Origin: Tomocerus qinae
Lineage: Eukaryota; Arthropoda; Collembola; Entomobryomorpha; Tomoceridae
Direction of reading: 5' to 3'
NCBI GenBank assembly: GCA_020055645.1
Contig: CM034546.1
Location: forward strand, 48,918,001-48,982,000
DNA length: 64,000 nucleotides
Part shown: piece after piece, positions 25,298 through 36,632 of the stretch
Layout of the letters: each line of letters begins with the position of its first letter
Position numbering within the stretch: position 1 is the first letter of the stretch
Made by a program: the position numbers and the translations under genes
Notes under the pieces: generated by a model
Seen by the model: only the letters and a program-made list of their open reading frames with translations
Told to the model about the DNA's origin: nothing
Database searches by the model: none

Positions 25298-25851
25298 TGG
25301 CGGGGTACCAACCCTCCTTCTGCCGAGAGGAGGGTAGATGGTAAGTACCCCACCTGTCCTGCCAGCGGTAGGGGCTGCAGCGTTCATAATGCGACCCTAA
25401 GAGTTATGTCAGTTCAACTATTGGTAAAATGTCGGATGTATTTTGTCAGATGTTGGGATTTTCAGATTATGATAATTCTCGTAACTATGGATTTTCAAAC
25501 ATTTAAAATCTTCTTTCTAACTTACACCGTTATTTGGGATATGCAATCATATGTTGAACCGTTTGGAAGTTATATATGTATATACATCCACTAGTGAACC
25601 CAGCAAAGGAAGGAACCTAGCACACAGATTAAATTGAAAATGCCACGTATAACCTTAATTACAAATGTTTATATAATATCTTACTCGAGCCTTGTAATTG
25701 TGCATGACTCGTATAATACTCTAAAACGAAACTTTAAATTCAACCACACCGTACCAACCATGCCCAAGGCACTAGCAAAACACTTTTCTATTTTCAAGCA
25801 ATCGAGAGTCGAGATTGCTGAAAATATTATGAAACATTTCCATTTGCTCTT

Positions 25852-26874
25852 TGGACATCCTAGCTCCCTCTAGCACGTATCCAGTAGAGGAGGCGGAGGG
25901 GCGAGCAGCAACCCTCCAAAGCAGCTCTTGCATAACCATTTATGGCGCCCCCACTTGACCAAAGTCTGGATACGTGCCTGAATTCGACCTACCACTTACC
26001 ACATATAGATACATACATAGGTAGGTAAATTTACTGCTTTATCTATAACGGTGGTTATATATAAGTAATGCATTCATACATGCTACACATATACAGCCAT
26101 TCATACATAGATACTACATATACACAACCATGGATACATGCATACTACATATATACAGCCATGCATACATGCATACTACATGCATATATAGATGCAAAAA
26201 TACCATCCTGACATCTTAAATACTGACATTACATATGATTTTGTAGGATCACAGATATATTATTTCGGCTTCGGTGATTTTCCACTTCGGCTTCGGCTAA
26301 TTTCCACGTCGGCGTCGGCTAAATTCTATTCGGCTTCGGCTAAATTCCATTTCGGCTTTGGCTATTTTCCACTTTGGCGTCGGCTGTGTTCTATTCGGCG
26401 TCGGCGGTGACATTTACGCCCCAACTTCTGCAATTTATGCTTAGGCATCGGCGTATGCCAATTTCCACTTAGGCTTCGGTGATTTTCCACTTCGGCTTCG
26501 GCCAATTTCCACGTCGGCGTCGGCTAATTTCTATTCGGCTTCGGCTAAATTCCACTTCGGCTTCGGCTATTTTCCATTTTGGCGTCGGCTGTGTTCTATT
26601 CGGCGTCGGCAGGTATATTTTTACTTCGGCGCCGACAACTTTTCACTTTTGCTTCGGCGTCGGCTATTTTCCATTCGGCGTTGGCCAATTTCAACCAACT
26701 TATGCTATGCTATTTTCCACTTCGGCTTCGGCTATTTTCCTTCGGCTTAGGCGCAGATGCTTCGGTGTAGGCTAACTTCTATTCGGCGTGGGCTAAAATT
26801 TTACTTCGGCTTCGGCTATTTTCCACTTCGGCGTGTGCTAATTTCTATTCGGCGTAAGCTAATTTCTAGTACCC
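25852..26874 (-). repeat. Right inverted repeat of the Foldback element
   Basis: Mirror image of 22820-23842. It contains the same module order read inward from the end. Confidence 0.9.
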
Positions 26875-26883
26875 TAAAATAAT

Positions 26884-28621
26884 AGATTTTACTATATTTA
26901 AAAAAACTTCGAGCTTTGCATAGCAATACATGTAGGGCAATGTTCCGTTGGCAAAAAAGAATAATATTAGTTTTAGAAATGATTAAGTGTACGCGAGTAC
27001 TAATAAAATCTAATAATTCCTTAAACCTGTTTTGAAAATCATCACAAAACTTTTGACAAAGAAATGACAATGATAACTGACCAACCATTTACATTTTTCA
27101 GTGGAAAATTGCTAGAAAATGAAATAAATTCATCAGATCTCTGTTGAAGTGAAATAACAATGGAATTTTAAGTCAGCTAGAATTTATAGCTTCAAATATA
27201 TTTTAGTTGATAATCATAAAAAATAGCAACAATGACGATATAAAATAATATTCAGGAAACCTTTTGCAACAATATTATTATTTATTGAAATGGAGTGGTA
27301 ACATACGTGGTAAAGCAAAATATTTTTTTTTAATTCAAATACAGACATCAAGTACAGATATGAAACGATAACAGTTATTTTACTGATGTATTTATGTTAT
27401 TTAAATGCTTAGCTGGTACTCTACATTATTGGTGGTACTATCATTCATAAATTACCGGACAACAGACATGAAACAATCTTCAGTATGTTAATGATAATAC
27501 TATATTTCAGCTTATTGAAGGGAAAGAAAATAGATACACTATAGGTACATATACCTATATCAATTGTATATATCTATACTGTAAATAACATACCTATATT
27601 TACAAGGCATAGCATAACCAAAAAACTATGTCTTTGCCACTAATGGGGATGTTGACAGGTAACCAGAAAATATTATCATAGAGGGTAAATGTGAATCGAG
27701 AAAATTGTTACTGTTTTTGGGAAAATTCACTAAAGATCTGACACCACTATACTGGTCCTACACTCATGCAGAAAATGTTAAGAAATTTTTCGAAACTAAT
27801 TCCATAGTATTTATACGGAAAATTTCGCATTTTTGCCTTCAACTTGAAGATATAATCGTTTGAAACCTAATATTTGTATATTTTTATGGATTCTATACTG
27901 CAAATTTATATCCTCCAGTAAAACACAAAAATTACTGTATGGTGTATCAGTTGTGTCAGATCATTTGGGAATTTCCAAAAAAAGTTACTGCCAAATATGA
28001 TAGTTATAGGTCATAGACATGGTTACTGACATACCAGCGCGTTAACGTTCACTTAGGTATAAAATATTCGTTTTACCGATTTTAACTAAATAAAACATTC
28101 CATTGGTCTTTGTTGATTTATTACCTAATTGCCAAATTAATTTGCGAATGCCTAACGAATAAGCCAAAGAACTGCATTAAAATGAAGTACACATTACGAA
28201 TTACAGCTACACATTTTGCTTTCCACTAACTGTGTATTTATAGGGGCTTCCATTGAGTCATCTTTGATTAGCTCTTAGTCTAAATTCTACTTACTTTCTG
28301 CCAAACTGAATCTTAGAGCCAAATTTTACTTTCATGATTGATTTTGAAATTTGTGGGTACCCAGACGCCAAATCTGTATAGGTTCAGTGCATTTCATTTA
28401 AAATTTAAACACAAACCAACCACTGCGCACTGTGAATGTGATACATACATATGTAAAGAATTCAAGAACCAAAATCTTTCTAACCACATAATCCTTTTAC
28501 GTAGTTTAGTAATCATTCAAAATACCATGACTGGTTGTTGTACTTAGACTGGTAGTTGTCCTATTCATGGCCTTACAAAAATCCGTCAGTTTGGTCTTTT
28601 ATAATCTGTGACACTTTAAAA
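26884..28621. other. Intergenic DNA between the Foldback element and gene C
   Basis: No gene. It continues the intergenic block interrupted at 22819. The first 500 bp closely match 63240-63676, and the stretch 27630-28340 matches 47250-47600 next to gene D. Confidence 0.65.
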
Positions 28622-30121
28622 TTATTTATCATCCCAGAACTTTTCAAGTGAACAGTATTTTTCAATATGGGCAATTGCAAAATAAATGTACAACAAAGGA
28701 AATAATACTGCAAAGCAAATGTTCATGACTCTAATGTACCAAATCATTTTTCTTGCTCTTAAAAGTTTTGCTATCCTTTCGCCAAAATTAACAACATACT
28801 TCCTGCACAGACCGAATTTTCCAACGCAGTTTCTACCAACTCTTATATTTTCAACCTCATGATCGTGGGGGATTTCTATGGTTTCCGTGTGGCACCAAAG
28901 GAGTGCCCGAATTACTACAATCCCCACCATTGCAGAAATTACAAATCCAACAGAGGTGAATGACCAATTATCCGAAGCTTTATATTTGGAACTTTTTGGA
29001 ATATATTGATTCAAACCCTGAATGACAGTGACCATAGTCAGAAGAATTGTGACAACAAGACCTAATCTCATTTGCACATCCGAGTATGAGTTTCCCAGGA
29101 GAAATGACAACCAGCAAACAAATACAAGTAGAGAAATTGGCAAGTAGATAGTGTAAATATAGTAACCATGCTTTCTTCTCAGTTTCCATGTCAATTGTTG
29201 CAGAGTGCCATCAGACAATGCAAAACGTTTATCTATTTTCATATCCTCCAAGTAGTAGTCGTTTAAATTAATCGTCGTGGCATAGTTTTTGTTAACTTTA
29301 AAATTAATTCCATTCAGGCCAATGTCTCCTTTGTAGTAATCATTGACATGGAAGTAGAAGCTGAGTTTGCATTCCATTGTGTCGAAGGGGAAAGCAGTGA
29401 AATCCTTGGTACAATCCAATTTTATTTTTTCATACCGCAGACTAAGATATGTAATGTAAAACGTTGAATTTGGATACAGTGTGATCACACATTTTAGTGA
29501 TGGATCTGTGTCGTCAAAAAAGTTGATATTAAAGGCTGGACATTTGACATAATTGAGGTGTCCTTCGAATCTAATTAGATGAAGAGGAATGTCAGGATTT
29601 AGTGGGATTTTACTATTATATTTAAAAACGTTAATGATAATGTTAATTTTGGCTTTCGGGGAGTTGATTCCGTCCGCCATTTCTTCTTCTATGAATTGAT
29701 TTAAATCCACATGAAAATCTATGTTCACGTCGCGGTTGACAATGGGTAAGTTGAATTTCTTTCCAAACAATTCTATAATGTCAGCTGATAAATTAGCTGC
29801 TGTCTTGCCTAGTCTTTCTTTTTTGATTCCTAGAGATTTCCATTCTTTTTCGTCTGTTTCATTCCATGATTTGCGACGATCGGATAAAGATTTGCTAAGA
29901 TTGGCGTAACGATCCTGAAAATTTGGAAACAAGATACTATAATTATAAATAATATACAACTTTTAAAAACAACTTTCAAAACTTTTAATACATACCCATT
30001 CTGCGTTAAATTCAGAAATGTTGGAACGAAGAATTGGATCCAAATCTTCAGCCGTCAAACATAACACTGATTTTGAATTTATGGAAAACAAGAAAACAAT
30101 TAGTAAGAGTGGAGTTTTCAT
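28622..30121 (-). CDS. Cys-loop ligand-gated ion channel subunit, gene C (short tail)
   Basis: Exon 1 is 30121-29996 (42 residues, signal peptide MKTPLLLIVF). The phase-0 intron is 29995-29915 (GTATGT donor, TTTTCAG acceptor) and exon 2 is 29914-28622, giving 472 residues. The cys-loop is C-TKDFTAFPFDTME-C, and TM1-TM4 are all present. Two oddities are visible. The TM3-TM4 loop lacks the roughly 27 residues (NQNKEIEIIPNV...) found in A and B, a deletion shared with gene D. The frame also stops at FWDDK, where the sisters continue YFES(I/V)TDYTGPNAP, so about 20 residues after TM4 are missing. Both changes lie outside the ligand-binding and pore parts, so the protein could still work. It may equally be an early stage of decay. 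Confidence 0.82.
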
Positions 30122-30224
30122 TTTACGAAGGAAACTATGTAGTCTGCACAGCCTACAGCACAAACAATAATACTAAATTGTTTCGGTAGTGTCCAGCTGT
30201 CCAAAGAGAAAAGTATTGCACACG

Positions 30225-30251
30225 ACTGAATAAGTCAGACTAGTATTTATA
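30225..30251 (-). promoter_or_regulatory. TATA + initiator core promoter of gene C
   Basis: Minus-strand TATAAATA (plus 30244-30251) and TCAGT (plus 30225-30229), followed by the shared GTGTGCAAT. Confidence 0.65.
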
Positions 30252-31530
30252 TATGAAAAGTACCTGAAATGAGGTCATGTGATTATTGAAAATAGAACAT
30301 ATTATGTCTGTTCAAGGTCATGGTCACTGGAGAAGTAACTATCTACAGTCATGATAGTTTTAATGAATTCAGAAGTACCAAATAAAGGATGCGAAATATT
30401 TGATCATGACGTTGATGCTTGTAAGCTAATTATCCCAAGTGAATATCATGGAAATTTAGTGCAACCTTAACATATTTAATTTCTTTATTTCATGTTCAAA
30501 TGAAATTGGGTTTGAAATGTGAATTTTACTGTTGACATAGCTATAATCTGGCTAAGGATGAAGAGGGCGTATCCGAAAATCGTATATTTTTGATTGTGTA
30601 TTATGAAGATAATCCCCAATAATGCTTGACACAATATGGAAAATTTTGATAGAGATAATTATATACCTAGAGATATTGAAATTGAAAGAATAATGTATAG
30701 ATTTATTAAATATATTATGAAGCAATTCGAGAAAATATGTTTGAAAATATTGAAATATTTAGGTAGTTAGAATCCAGTTTCTCTATGAAATAATCAAAAT
30801 TCTCATTTCACTTTGGAAGTAAGTGGTGAGTGAAGAGTACTAAAGCAGACATGAGACGGAATGTTGGGGCATTGGGTAAATACTGGATTACAAGCATCCC
30901 CCATTATATAAATGGTCCAATTGATAACCTTATCAAAAACATTTGTTGCATCATGTGAATCAAATTTCACTTATAGTTCATAATTTAATGAGTTTTTCAT
31001 AAAAGTAATGACATTCTCTGAACCTTAGTACTAGAGTGGTTCATTTTTTAATGCAATGCAATGTTGGACTAATTAATATTATTGTTAACCTAGCTGGGAA
31101 TTTCATCATAAAAATCATGTATTAGACATTATTATTTATTCAGGCGATAACCTTAATACCTATGCATTAATTGTAATTTTGAAAAACATTCAAGTTGTTC
31201 ATGCTTAATTTAAAAAAACATTCATATACTATTTTTTATGTTTGAATTTTAATAAAGACGATTTTACAAGTCCAAAAGGGCAAAGATGTTTACTTTTCAA
31301 GGATAAGGAGTGAGTTATAGACTTTCGATCAAACTATTACATAAAAACCACAAGGCATTTCTTAAATGTTATTTGCATCCTATTGATATGCGACATTTTG
31401 AACTTGTAACAATGTCCTCATTTAGAAAAAATAAACAATTGGACTACATAAATGCTTTTCTAGATTTTAAATATGAAGAGCTAGAATTCTTCAAAAATTT
31501 TGCCCATTGCTTCTAGCCATTAAGCTTAAT
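30252..31530. other. Intergenic DNA upstream of gene C
   Basis: No gene. It aligns with 53336-54635 upstream of gene D up to the point where the LTR element inserted. An open frame at 31310-31516 has a partly matching stretch at 54410-54620, but the reading frame is not kept there. Confidence 0.65.
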
Positions 31531-31548
31531 GCCTTATAATGGTATAGG

Positions 31549-31960
31549 CAGTGTTGTGCAGTGGTTAAAACCACTAGTGGTCATAATGGTCATAATGGTC
31601 AAAATGGCCCGGTCAAAAAAAATTAAAAAGTGGTCAAAATGGTCAAAATGGACAAAATGCCTGTTTGGGGTTAATTGAGACCCCAAGGTAGCTTTTACTG
31701 CAACAGTAAACAACAAATACAACTTTCTAAAGATTGCAGTTAAAAATGATTAGAGAGTGTCATTCTGTAGTCTGATGTTAGTAGAATAGTGTTTCATTGG
31801 TTTTAGGCCATATTTCATTCTCTAAATATTTTAAATTTAATTTGCTAGCCTAAGTAACTGTATACTGATATTTTGACCATTTTAGCCATTTTGACCATTT
31901 TGACCATTTTGACCAGTGGCCCGGTCAAAATGCAAAAAAGTGGTCAACAGTACAACACTG
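31549..31960. mobile_element. hAT-type MITE inside the LTR
   Basis: A 412-bp element with ends CAGTGTTGT and ACAACACTG and a perfect 8-bp target duplication GGTATAGG (31541-31548 and 31961-31968). Both traits are typical of hAT. Subterminal regions hold many TGGTCAAAAT-type repeats in both orientations, likely transposase-binding sites. No open frame. Confidence 0.9.
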
Positions 31961-32064
31961 GGTATAGGTATAGTACAGGAATTAGGCAAGAATGAGTGCA
32001 ATACTCTATGAGCAGGCAGGTGATGTAGAAAGCTATAAGAACGGTGGTGATAATAGTTAGGATG

Positions 32065-35000
32065 TGTGTGTTAGTGGGAGAGTGTGTTCAATACTATTGA
32101 GTAGCAAAGACACACTACCGCTCAAGCCGCGAGGACTTACTTGCAGTTGCTCCCTGAACAGCTTTACTGTTCGGAGAAGCCACTCATTCGTCCTGCAGAC
32201 ATACAAAATGAAAGCAGAGACGACAAGGGCAACCCCGGTAACTCATCCACGTGAACGAGAAACTTACTCAGGTGCTTGAATCTCAACTCGCTCAAAGCTG
32301 GGCATTCAGCCACATGGTGGACCGACGTCTCGACGCTTATTGCACACAATGGGCAGAGCGGAGACGAATGATTCCCCAATAGATTCTGATGCTTGGCCAA
32401 GGAGGAGAAACCAGTAATTAAATGAGTGAAGACCCTGAGCGTTCTTCTACTCAAACTTGTGAAATATATGCTTTTGATGTGTGAAGGTGAAGGCAAGAAT
32501 AATTTTGTATTTTTACAATCCGTACGTTTTTTCCAATTTTGAATATTCAATTTGTTGAAATATTTTGAGATGACAGTTTTTGCACATTGTGCTGAAAGAG
32601 GCAGTATTGGTTCAGGACCAAAAACTTCCATTTTTGTGGACTCTTTCGCTAGTGAATCCGCCTCATCGTTTCCTATGATCCCAGTATGACTGGGAACCCA
32701 TTGAAGGGTAACGGATGCGTTATTGGAAAGTATATGCAAGGCTTTGAAGCATTCGAGAATCAAGGCCGACTGTGTGTAATTAGCCTCAAGAGCTTTTAGA
32801 GAACTGAGAGAATCACTGTAGATGACTACTTCATCTCTCCAGTTCAGATCAGTGATTCGTAAGATAACCATTAGAATAGCTACCAGTTCCGCTTGAAACA
32901 CAGTAGAATATTTTCCTAAGCATTGTTGTATGATGATGTGGCTGTCAGTGCTACGAACGATTGCAGCACATCCAGCGAAGTTGTCAATTTTTGACCCGTC
33001 AGTGTAACAGACCAGTCTTCGGTTTGAAGGTTGAAGAATGACAGGTTTTTCTGTGTCCAAAACTGTAAAATTCTTACCCATGAGGGCAGTTGAGGGAATT
33101 GAATCCATAGGAAATTCCAACTCAGGTAATTGTTTCAAAATATTTGTAATAAGATCAACGTGTGTTAATCTTTTAAGGCTCCCTCTCCCATGCCAATGAA
33201 GCCATTTACCAGTACAACGCAGTCGATGCGCTGTAGTAATAGCTGTTTTGGTAAGAAATAATTCTATAGGCTCAATACCTACTATACATTCTAATGCTGC
33301 AGAGGGTGAACTATGCATAGCACTAGTAGTCATAAGGCAGGCCAGTCGTTGAACACTGGCCAAAGCTGTCATTCTAGATTTGTTGTGAACAGCCGTTAGC
33401 CACGAACAAGCTGCATATGATAAAGCCGGTCTAACTACCGCTGTGTAAAGCCACAGTGTGATTTTTGGGGAAAGGCCCCATGTTTGGCCAACAGCTCTTT
33501 TGCATTGCATAAGAGCTGCTTTTGCCTTGGCGCTTTTAATATTACAGTGAGTGCACCAAGTCAGTCCATTGTCCAAATAGACACCCAGGTACCGAACATT
33601 TTTGACAAATGCAATGTCCTTACCCCTTAATCTAAGAGGTTTCATGTTGGGTTTTTTATGCCGTGTATGAAATATAATAATTTCTATCTTGTCAGGGTGG
33701 ATAGAAAGATCCCGCTGACTGCACCAATTTTCGATGATACTGAGGGCTCTTTGCCCCAGAGCTCTTATTGTAGCTTCGTCTATGCCAACCTGAAGAAGGC
33801 CAAGATCATCAGCATATGCTTGTCTATAGATAGAACTGACGTTGGAGAGCCTCTCCAGTAGTTCGTGAATGACTAGATTCCATAATAATGGCGAGAGCAC
33901 CCCCCCTTGAGGGCACCCTCGTTCCACATTAATGCATTGAATGGCGCTACCAACAGTAACGTTAACGCTACGATCTTTTAGCATTCGTTCTATCCAACGA
34001 ATAATGGTTACGTTTATTCCCTCTCTTTCCAGAGCCAGGTGAATCGTTTTGAAGGTGGCATGGCTAAAGGCCCCTTCGATATCCAAGAAGATGCCAAGAG
34101 CCATTTGATTATTCTTGAGGGCACATTCAGTACGAGCAATGTATTGATGAAGAGCTGCATCAGTGGAAATACCACGCAAATATGCAAACTGTCCTGCATC
34201 TTTCATTTTATTTTCAAGTTCTGGAGTTTTGATACTCCAGTCAATAAGACGTTCAAGTATTTTCATACAAGTCGAGATAAGTGATATTGGTCGCCACGAG
34301 TTAGCTCTTTGATAGCTACTCTTGCCTGGCTTTGGTATGAAGATTACTTTAGTTTGTCGCCATGCTATTGGAATATATCCAAAGTCGAGACTAGCCTTAA
34401 GAATATTACACAGATGAGGAGCTAATTCTCTCCTCGCCATTTGAAGCATGACTGGCATAATGCCATCGCAGCTGCCAGCTTTATATGGTCCAAAAGAACT
34501 AATAGCCCTTTGGACTTTTTCTAACGTGATTAACTCTGCAATAGAGCTATCAGCACAGATGCTATAATCAGGCGTAGAGTTAATTATTTGATGATCATTT
34601 GGAAAATGAATTTTCAGAAGGTAAATCAATGATTCATCCATGTCTGAAGTATAGCTACCATCAGCAGTTTCAATTGGACCTAGTGTCCTGCTTCTATCTT
34701 TAACGAGAATTTTAGCAAGCTTTGATGCTTGTTGAGCATCTTCAATCTCATTGCAAAAGGCTCTCCATGAGTCCCTTTTAGCTTTTCGTAAGGTGCTGTT
34801 GAAAAGCAAACGAATGTCTCTTAACTCTGATTTTGATTCTAAGGTTCTTTTAGATTTGAATTTCCTAAGAGCAACCTTTAATTTTTTCCTAAGACTAGTT
34901 AGATCTTGATTCCACCATGGAGCAAGTTTGCCACCACTCCTTATGGTCTTCATTGGGCAAGCTTTATGGAAGGCGTCAATAATGATTTTGTTGACCATAT

Positions 35001-35779
35001 TTACTTGTTCATCGAGTTGGTCAACTGTTGCAATTGGAGTACAGGCTAATTTAGTTATGCTTTTCTTGACTGTCCTACTATATAAGGACCAGTCGGCTTT
35101 TTTTGGATTTCTAAATTGAATTGGCTTTGGAGGCTTTATTTCTAGATCATAAGAAATATACATGTGATCTGAAAGAGTGATTTCGTTTTCAACTCTCCAA
35201 TTGCGGATATACTGTGACAGGTTTTCGGAACAGACCGTGATGTCTAGGACCTCCTCTCTTCCCATGCCATCACGAAAAGTTGGTTTATGCCCTTGATTAA
35301 GTATTTCAAGGTTAGAGCCTACTATGAAATCAAGTAGGGCTTCGCCTCGTGCATTAGTATTTGTGCTACCCCATACTGTGTTGTGGGCATTGACATCCCC
35401 AGCAAATAGTATGGGTAAAGAATTTTGGTTGCAAAAGTTGACCACCTTATCTACTTCTTTTGAAATGGGATTTTTTTCCTTGTCTGGTAAATATGCTGAT
35501 ATCAGAACGATGTCACCATCATCCATTTTGATTTTAATGGCAACCAAATCTCTGCTCCAAAAGGAGCAAAGAGGCCAGACTTCCAAATTATTTGATGTGA
35601 CAATGCATGCCCTTGGGTTTTCAGGACCCTCATATACATGTAGTTTTCCTTTTCGTGATAGGCCACAAACCTTTCCCTTGTAGGCATATGGCTCCTGAAT
35701 GCAAATGACAAAATTGTTCCCTAAAAGACGATTACTAATCAGAGCAGTTGCAGCTTTACAATGCTGCAGATTGGCCTGT
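32065..35779 (-). mobile_element. LINE (I/LOA-like group), 5'-truncated, inserted in the LTR
   Basis: A 3715-bp non-LTR element flanked by the 11-bp target duplication TAGTTAGGATG (32054-32064 and 35780-35790). The 5' end is cut inside the start of the endonuclease domain, so ORF1 and the 5' UTR are missing. The 3' end lies at 32065, about 100 bp past the ORF2 stop, and shows no long poly(A). Confidence 0.93.
32164..35778 (-). CDS. LINE ORF2: endonuclease, reverse transcriptase, RNase H
   Basis: The frame is open from the truncation point (35778) to the stop at 32164, about 1204 codons without interruption. The first internal start codon candidate lies at 35586. Domains in order: an apurinic-type endonuclease starting at NLQHCKAAT and IQEPY; a reverse transcriptase with the YADD catalytic motif near 33815; an RNase H with YTDGS near 32990, then YSDS and the SHTGIIGNDEAD motif; and a C-terminal CPLC...HH...C zinc motif near 32320. 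This domain set places it in the I/LOA part of the LINEs. R1 relatives share the endonuclease style but usually lack RNase H. The protein would copy LINE RNA into target DNA. Because of the 5' truncation the copy lacks its own promoter, although the frame has not decayed, which indicates a recent insertion. Confidence 0.9.
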   Translation of the reverse strand, partial: QANLQHCKAATALISNRLLGNNFVICIQEPYAYKGKVCGLSRKGKLHVYEGPENPRACIVTSNNLEVWPLCSFWSRDLVAIKIKMDDGDIVLISAYLPDKEKNPISKEVDKVVNFCNQNSLPILFAGDVNAHNTVWGSTNTNARGEALLDFIVGSNLEILNQGHKPTFRDGMGREEVLDITVCSENLSQYIRNWRVENEITLSDHMYISYDLEIKPPKPIQFRNPKKADWSLYSRTVKKSITKLACTPIATVDQLDEQVNMVNKIIIDAFHKACPMKTIRSGGKLAPWWNQDLTSLRKKLKVALRKFKSKRTLESKSELRDIRLLFNSTLRKAKRDSWRAFCNEIEDAQQASKLAKILVKDRSRTLGPIETADGSYTSDMDESLIYLLKIHFPNDHQIINSTPDYSICADSSIAELITLEKVQRAISSFGPYKAGSCDGIMPVMLQMARRELAPHLCNILKASLDFGYIPIAWRQTKVIFIPKPGKSSYQRANSWRPISLISTCMKILERLIDWSIKTPELENKMKDAGQFAYLRGISTDAALHQYIARTECALKNNQMALGIFLDIEGAFSHATFKTIHLALEREGINVTIIRWIERMLKDRSVNVTVGSAIQCINVERGCPQGGVLSPLLWNLVIHELLERLSNVSSIYRQAYADDLGLLQVGIDEATIRALGQRALSIIENWCSQRDLSIHPDKIEIIIFHTRHKKPNMKPLRLRGKDIAFVKNVRYLGVYLDNGLTWCTHCNIKSAKAKAALMQCKRAVGQTWGLSPKITLWLYTAVVRPALSYAACSWLTAVHNKSRMTALASVQRLACLMTTSAMHSSPSAALECIVGIEPIELFLTKTAITTAHRLRCTGKWLHWHGRGSLKRLTHVDLITNILKQLPELEFPMDSIPSTALMGKNFTVLDTEKPVILQPSNRRLVCYTDGSKIDNFAGCAAIVRSTDSHIIIQQCLGKYSTVFQAELVAILMVILRITDLNWRDEVVIYSDSLSSLKALEANYTQSALILECFKALHILSNNASVTLQWVPSHTGIIGNDEADSLAKESTKMEVFGPEPILPLSAQCAKTVISKYFNKLNIQNWKKRTDCKNTKLFLPSPSHIKSIYFTSLSRRTLRVFTHLITGFSSLAKHQNLLGNHSSPLCPLCAISVETSVHHVAECPALSELRFKHLSKFLVHVDELPGLPLSSLLSFCMSAGRMSGFSEQ

Positions 35780-36632
35780 TAGTTAGGATGGTGGTGACAT
35801 TAAAGTAGGATGGTGGTGATATTGGTTAGAAGGGTGGTGACATTAGAATAAGACGGTGGCGTGAGGACACATGGACGGTGGTGACAAATAGGTATGATCC
35901 TATATGTAAGATGAGGATACTGCGATACATACGGTGGTGACACGTAAAGATGCCTATGGTCTAACGGTCATGCAACGTATCGAAGATGGCAAGACAAGAC
36001 TACACATACGCAAGTAGGAATACAAGTAATAGGATGAGTTTATTCTGGACTAAGGAAGTTAGGACAGAAGGAACTATTACTTAACTTAACTACAAGACTA
36101 ACTATTACTAACTTAATACTTAACTAACTTAAACACTACAAGGGACTTACGACAGATTGACAATCAACCGCACACGTAAGGAAGTCGAGTTGTCGAGCAA
36201 CTGAAAAACCGTTGAGACACAACGAGGGGAGAATAAGTTGAACACAACTAAAGGAACAAGTCCAGAGAAGTCCACACAAGTTGACTGGAAGCAACCACAC
36301 AGTGGAAAACAGGAACGACTGGAACGACAGGAACAGCGTCGGAAAGGAGTCCAAGAGCAACTGATCAAGACTAAGGAATTGCCGGTTGTATTTATACCCG
36401 AGCGATTCCTTTGTCTTTTGACAATTTTCAATCTTAATTATCATCTAATTAAATATTTAATTTTGAGCTAAGATAACAGAAAATGCTTATACATTGGTCT
36501 TACGAGAAAACTTACTGGTTCTAACTAGTTTTTAGTTTAAATACTTAGATAAATTTAGCATAAGAATTGATTAAGCATATTTCTAACAATTAGGTAAACT
36601 AGACTTAATATATAACAATAGAATCCTATATA

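Larger units (their letters stand above)
22820..26874. mobile_element. Foldback-type DNA transposon, non-autonomous, 4055 bp
   Basis: Begins GGGTACTAG, ends CTAGTACCC, and is flanked by a perfect 9-bp target duplication TAAAATAAT (22811-22819 and 26875-26883). The terminal inverted repeats are 1023 bp (22820-23842 and 25852-26874) and look identical wherever compared. Each arm is modular: an outer array of 21-22 bp units based on GCCGAAGCCGAAGTGGAAA, an inner array of about 31-bp TATATGTAGTATGCATG-type units, then about 200 bp of unique sequence. A 9-bp duplication and long modular arms are the hallmarks of Foldback (FB) elements, a group usually linked to MULE-type transposases. The 2-kb core has no recognisable transposase. 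Confidence 0.9.

Noticed and set aside
31310-31516. 68-codon frame next to the LTR element as a small gene
   Set aside because: The paralogous stretch near 54410-54620 does not keep the frame.
36136-36471. Overlapping frames repeated at 44381-44716
   Set aside because: These are two copies of LTR sequence. Identity reflects the age of the element, not a gene.
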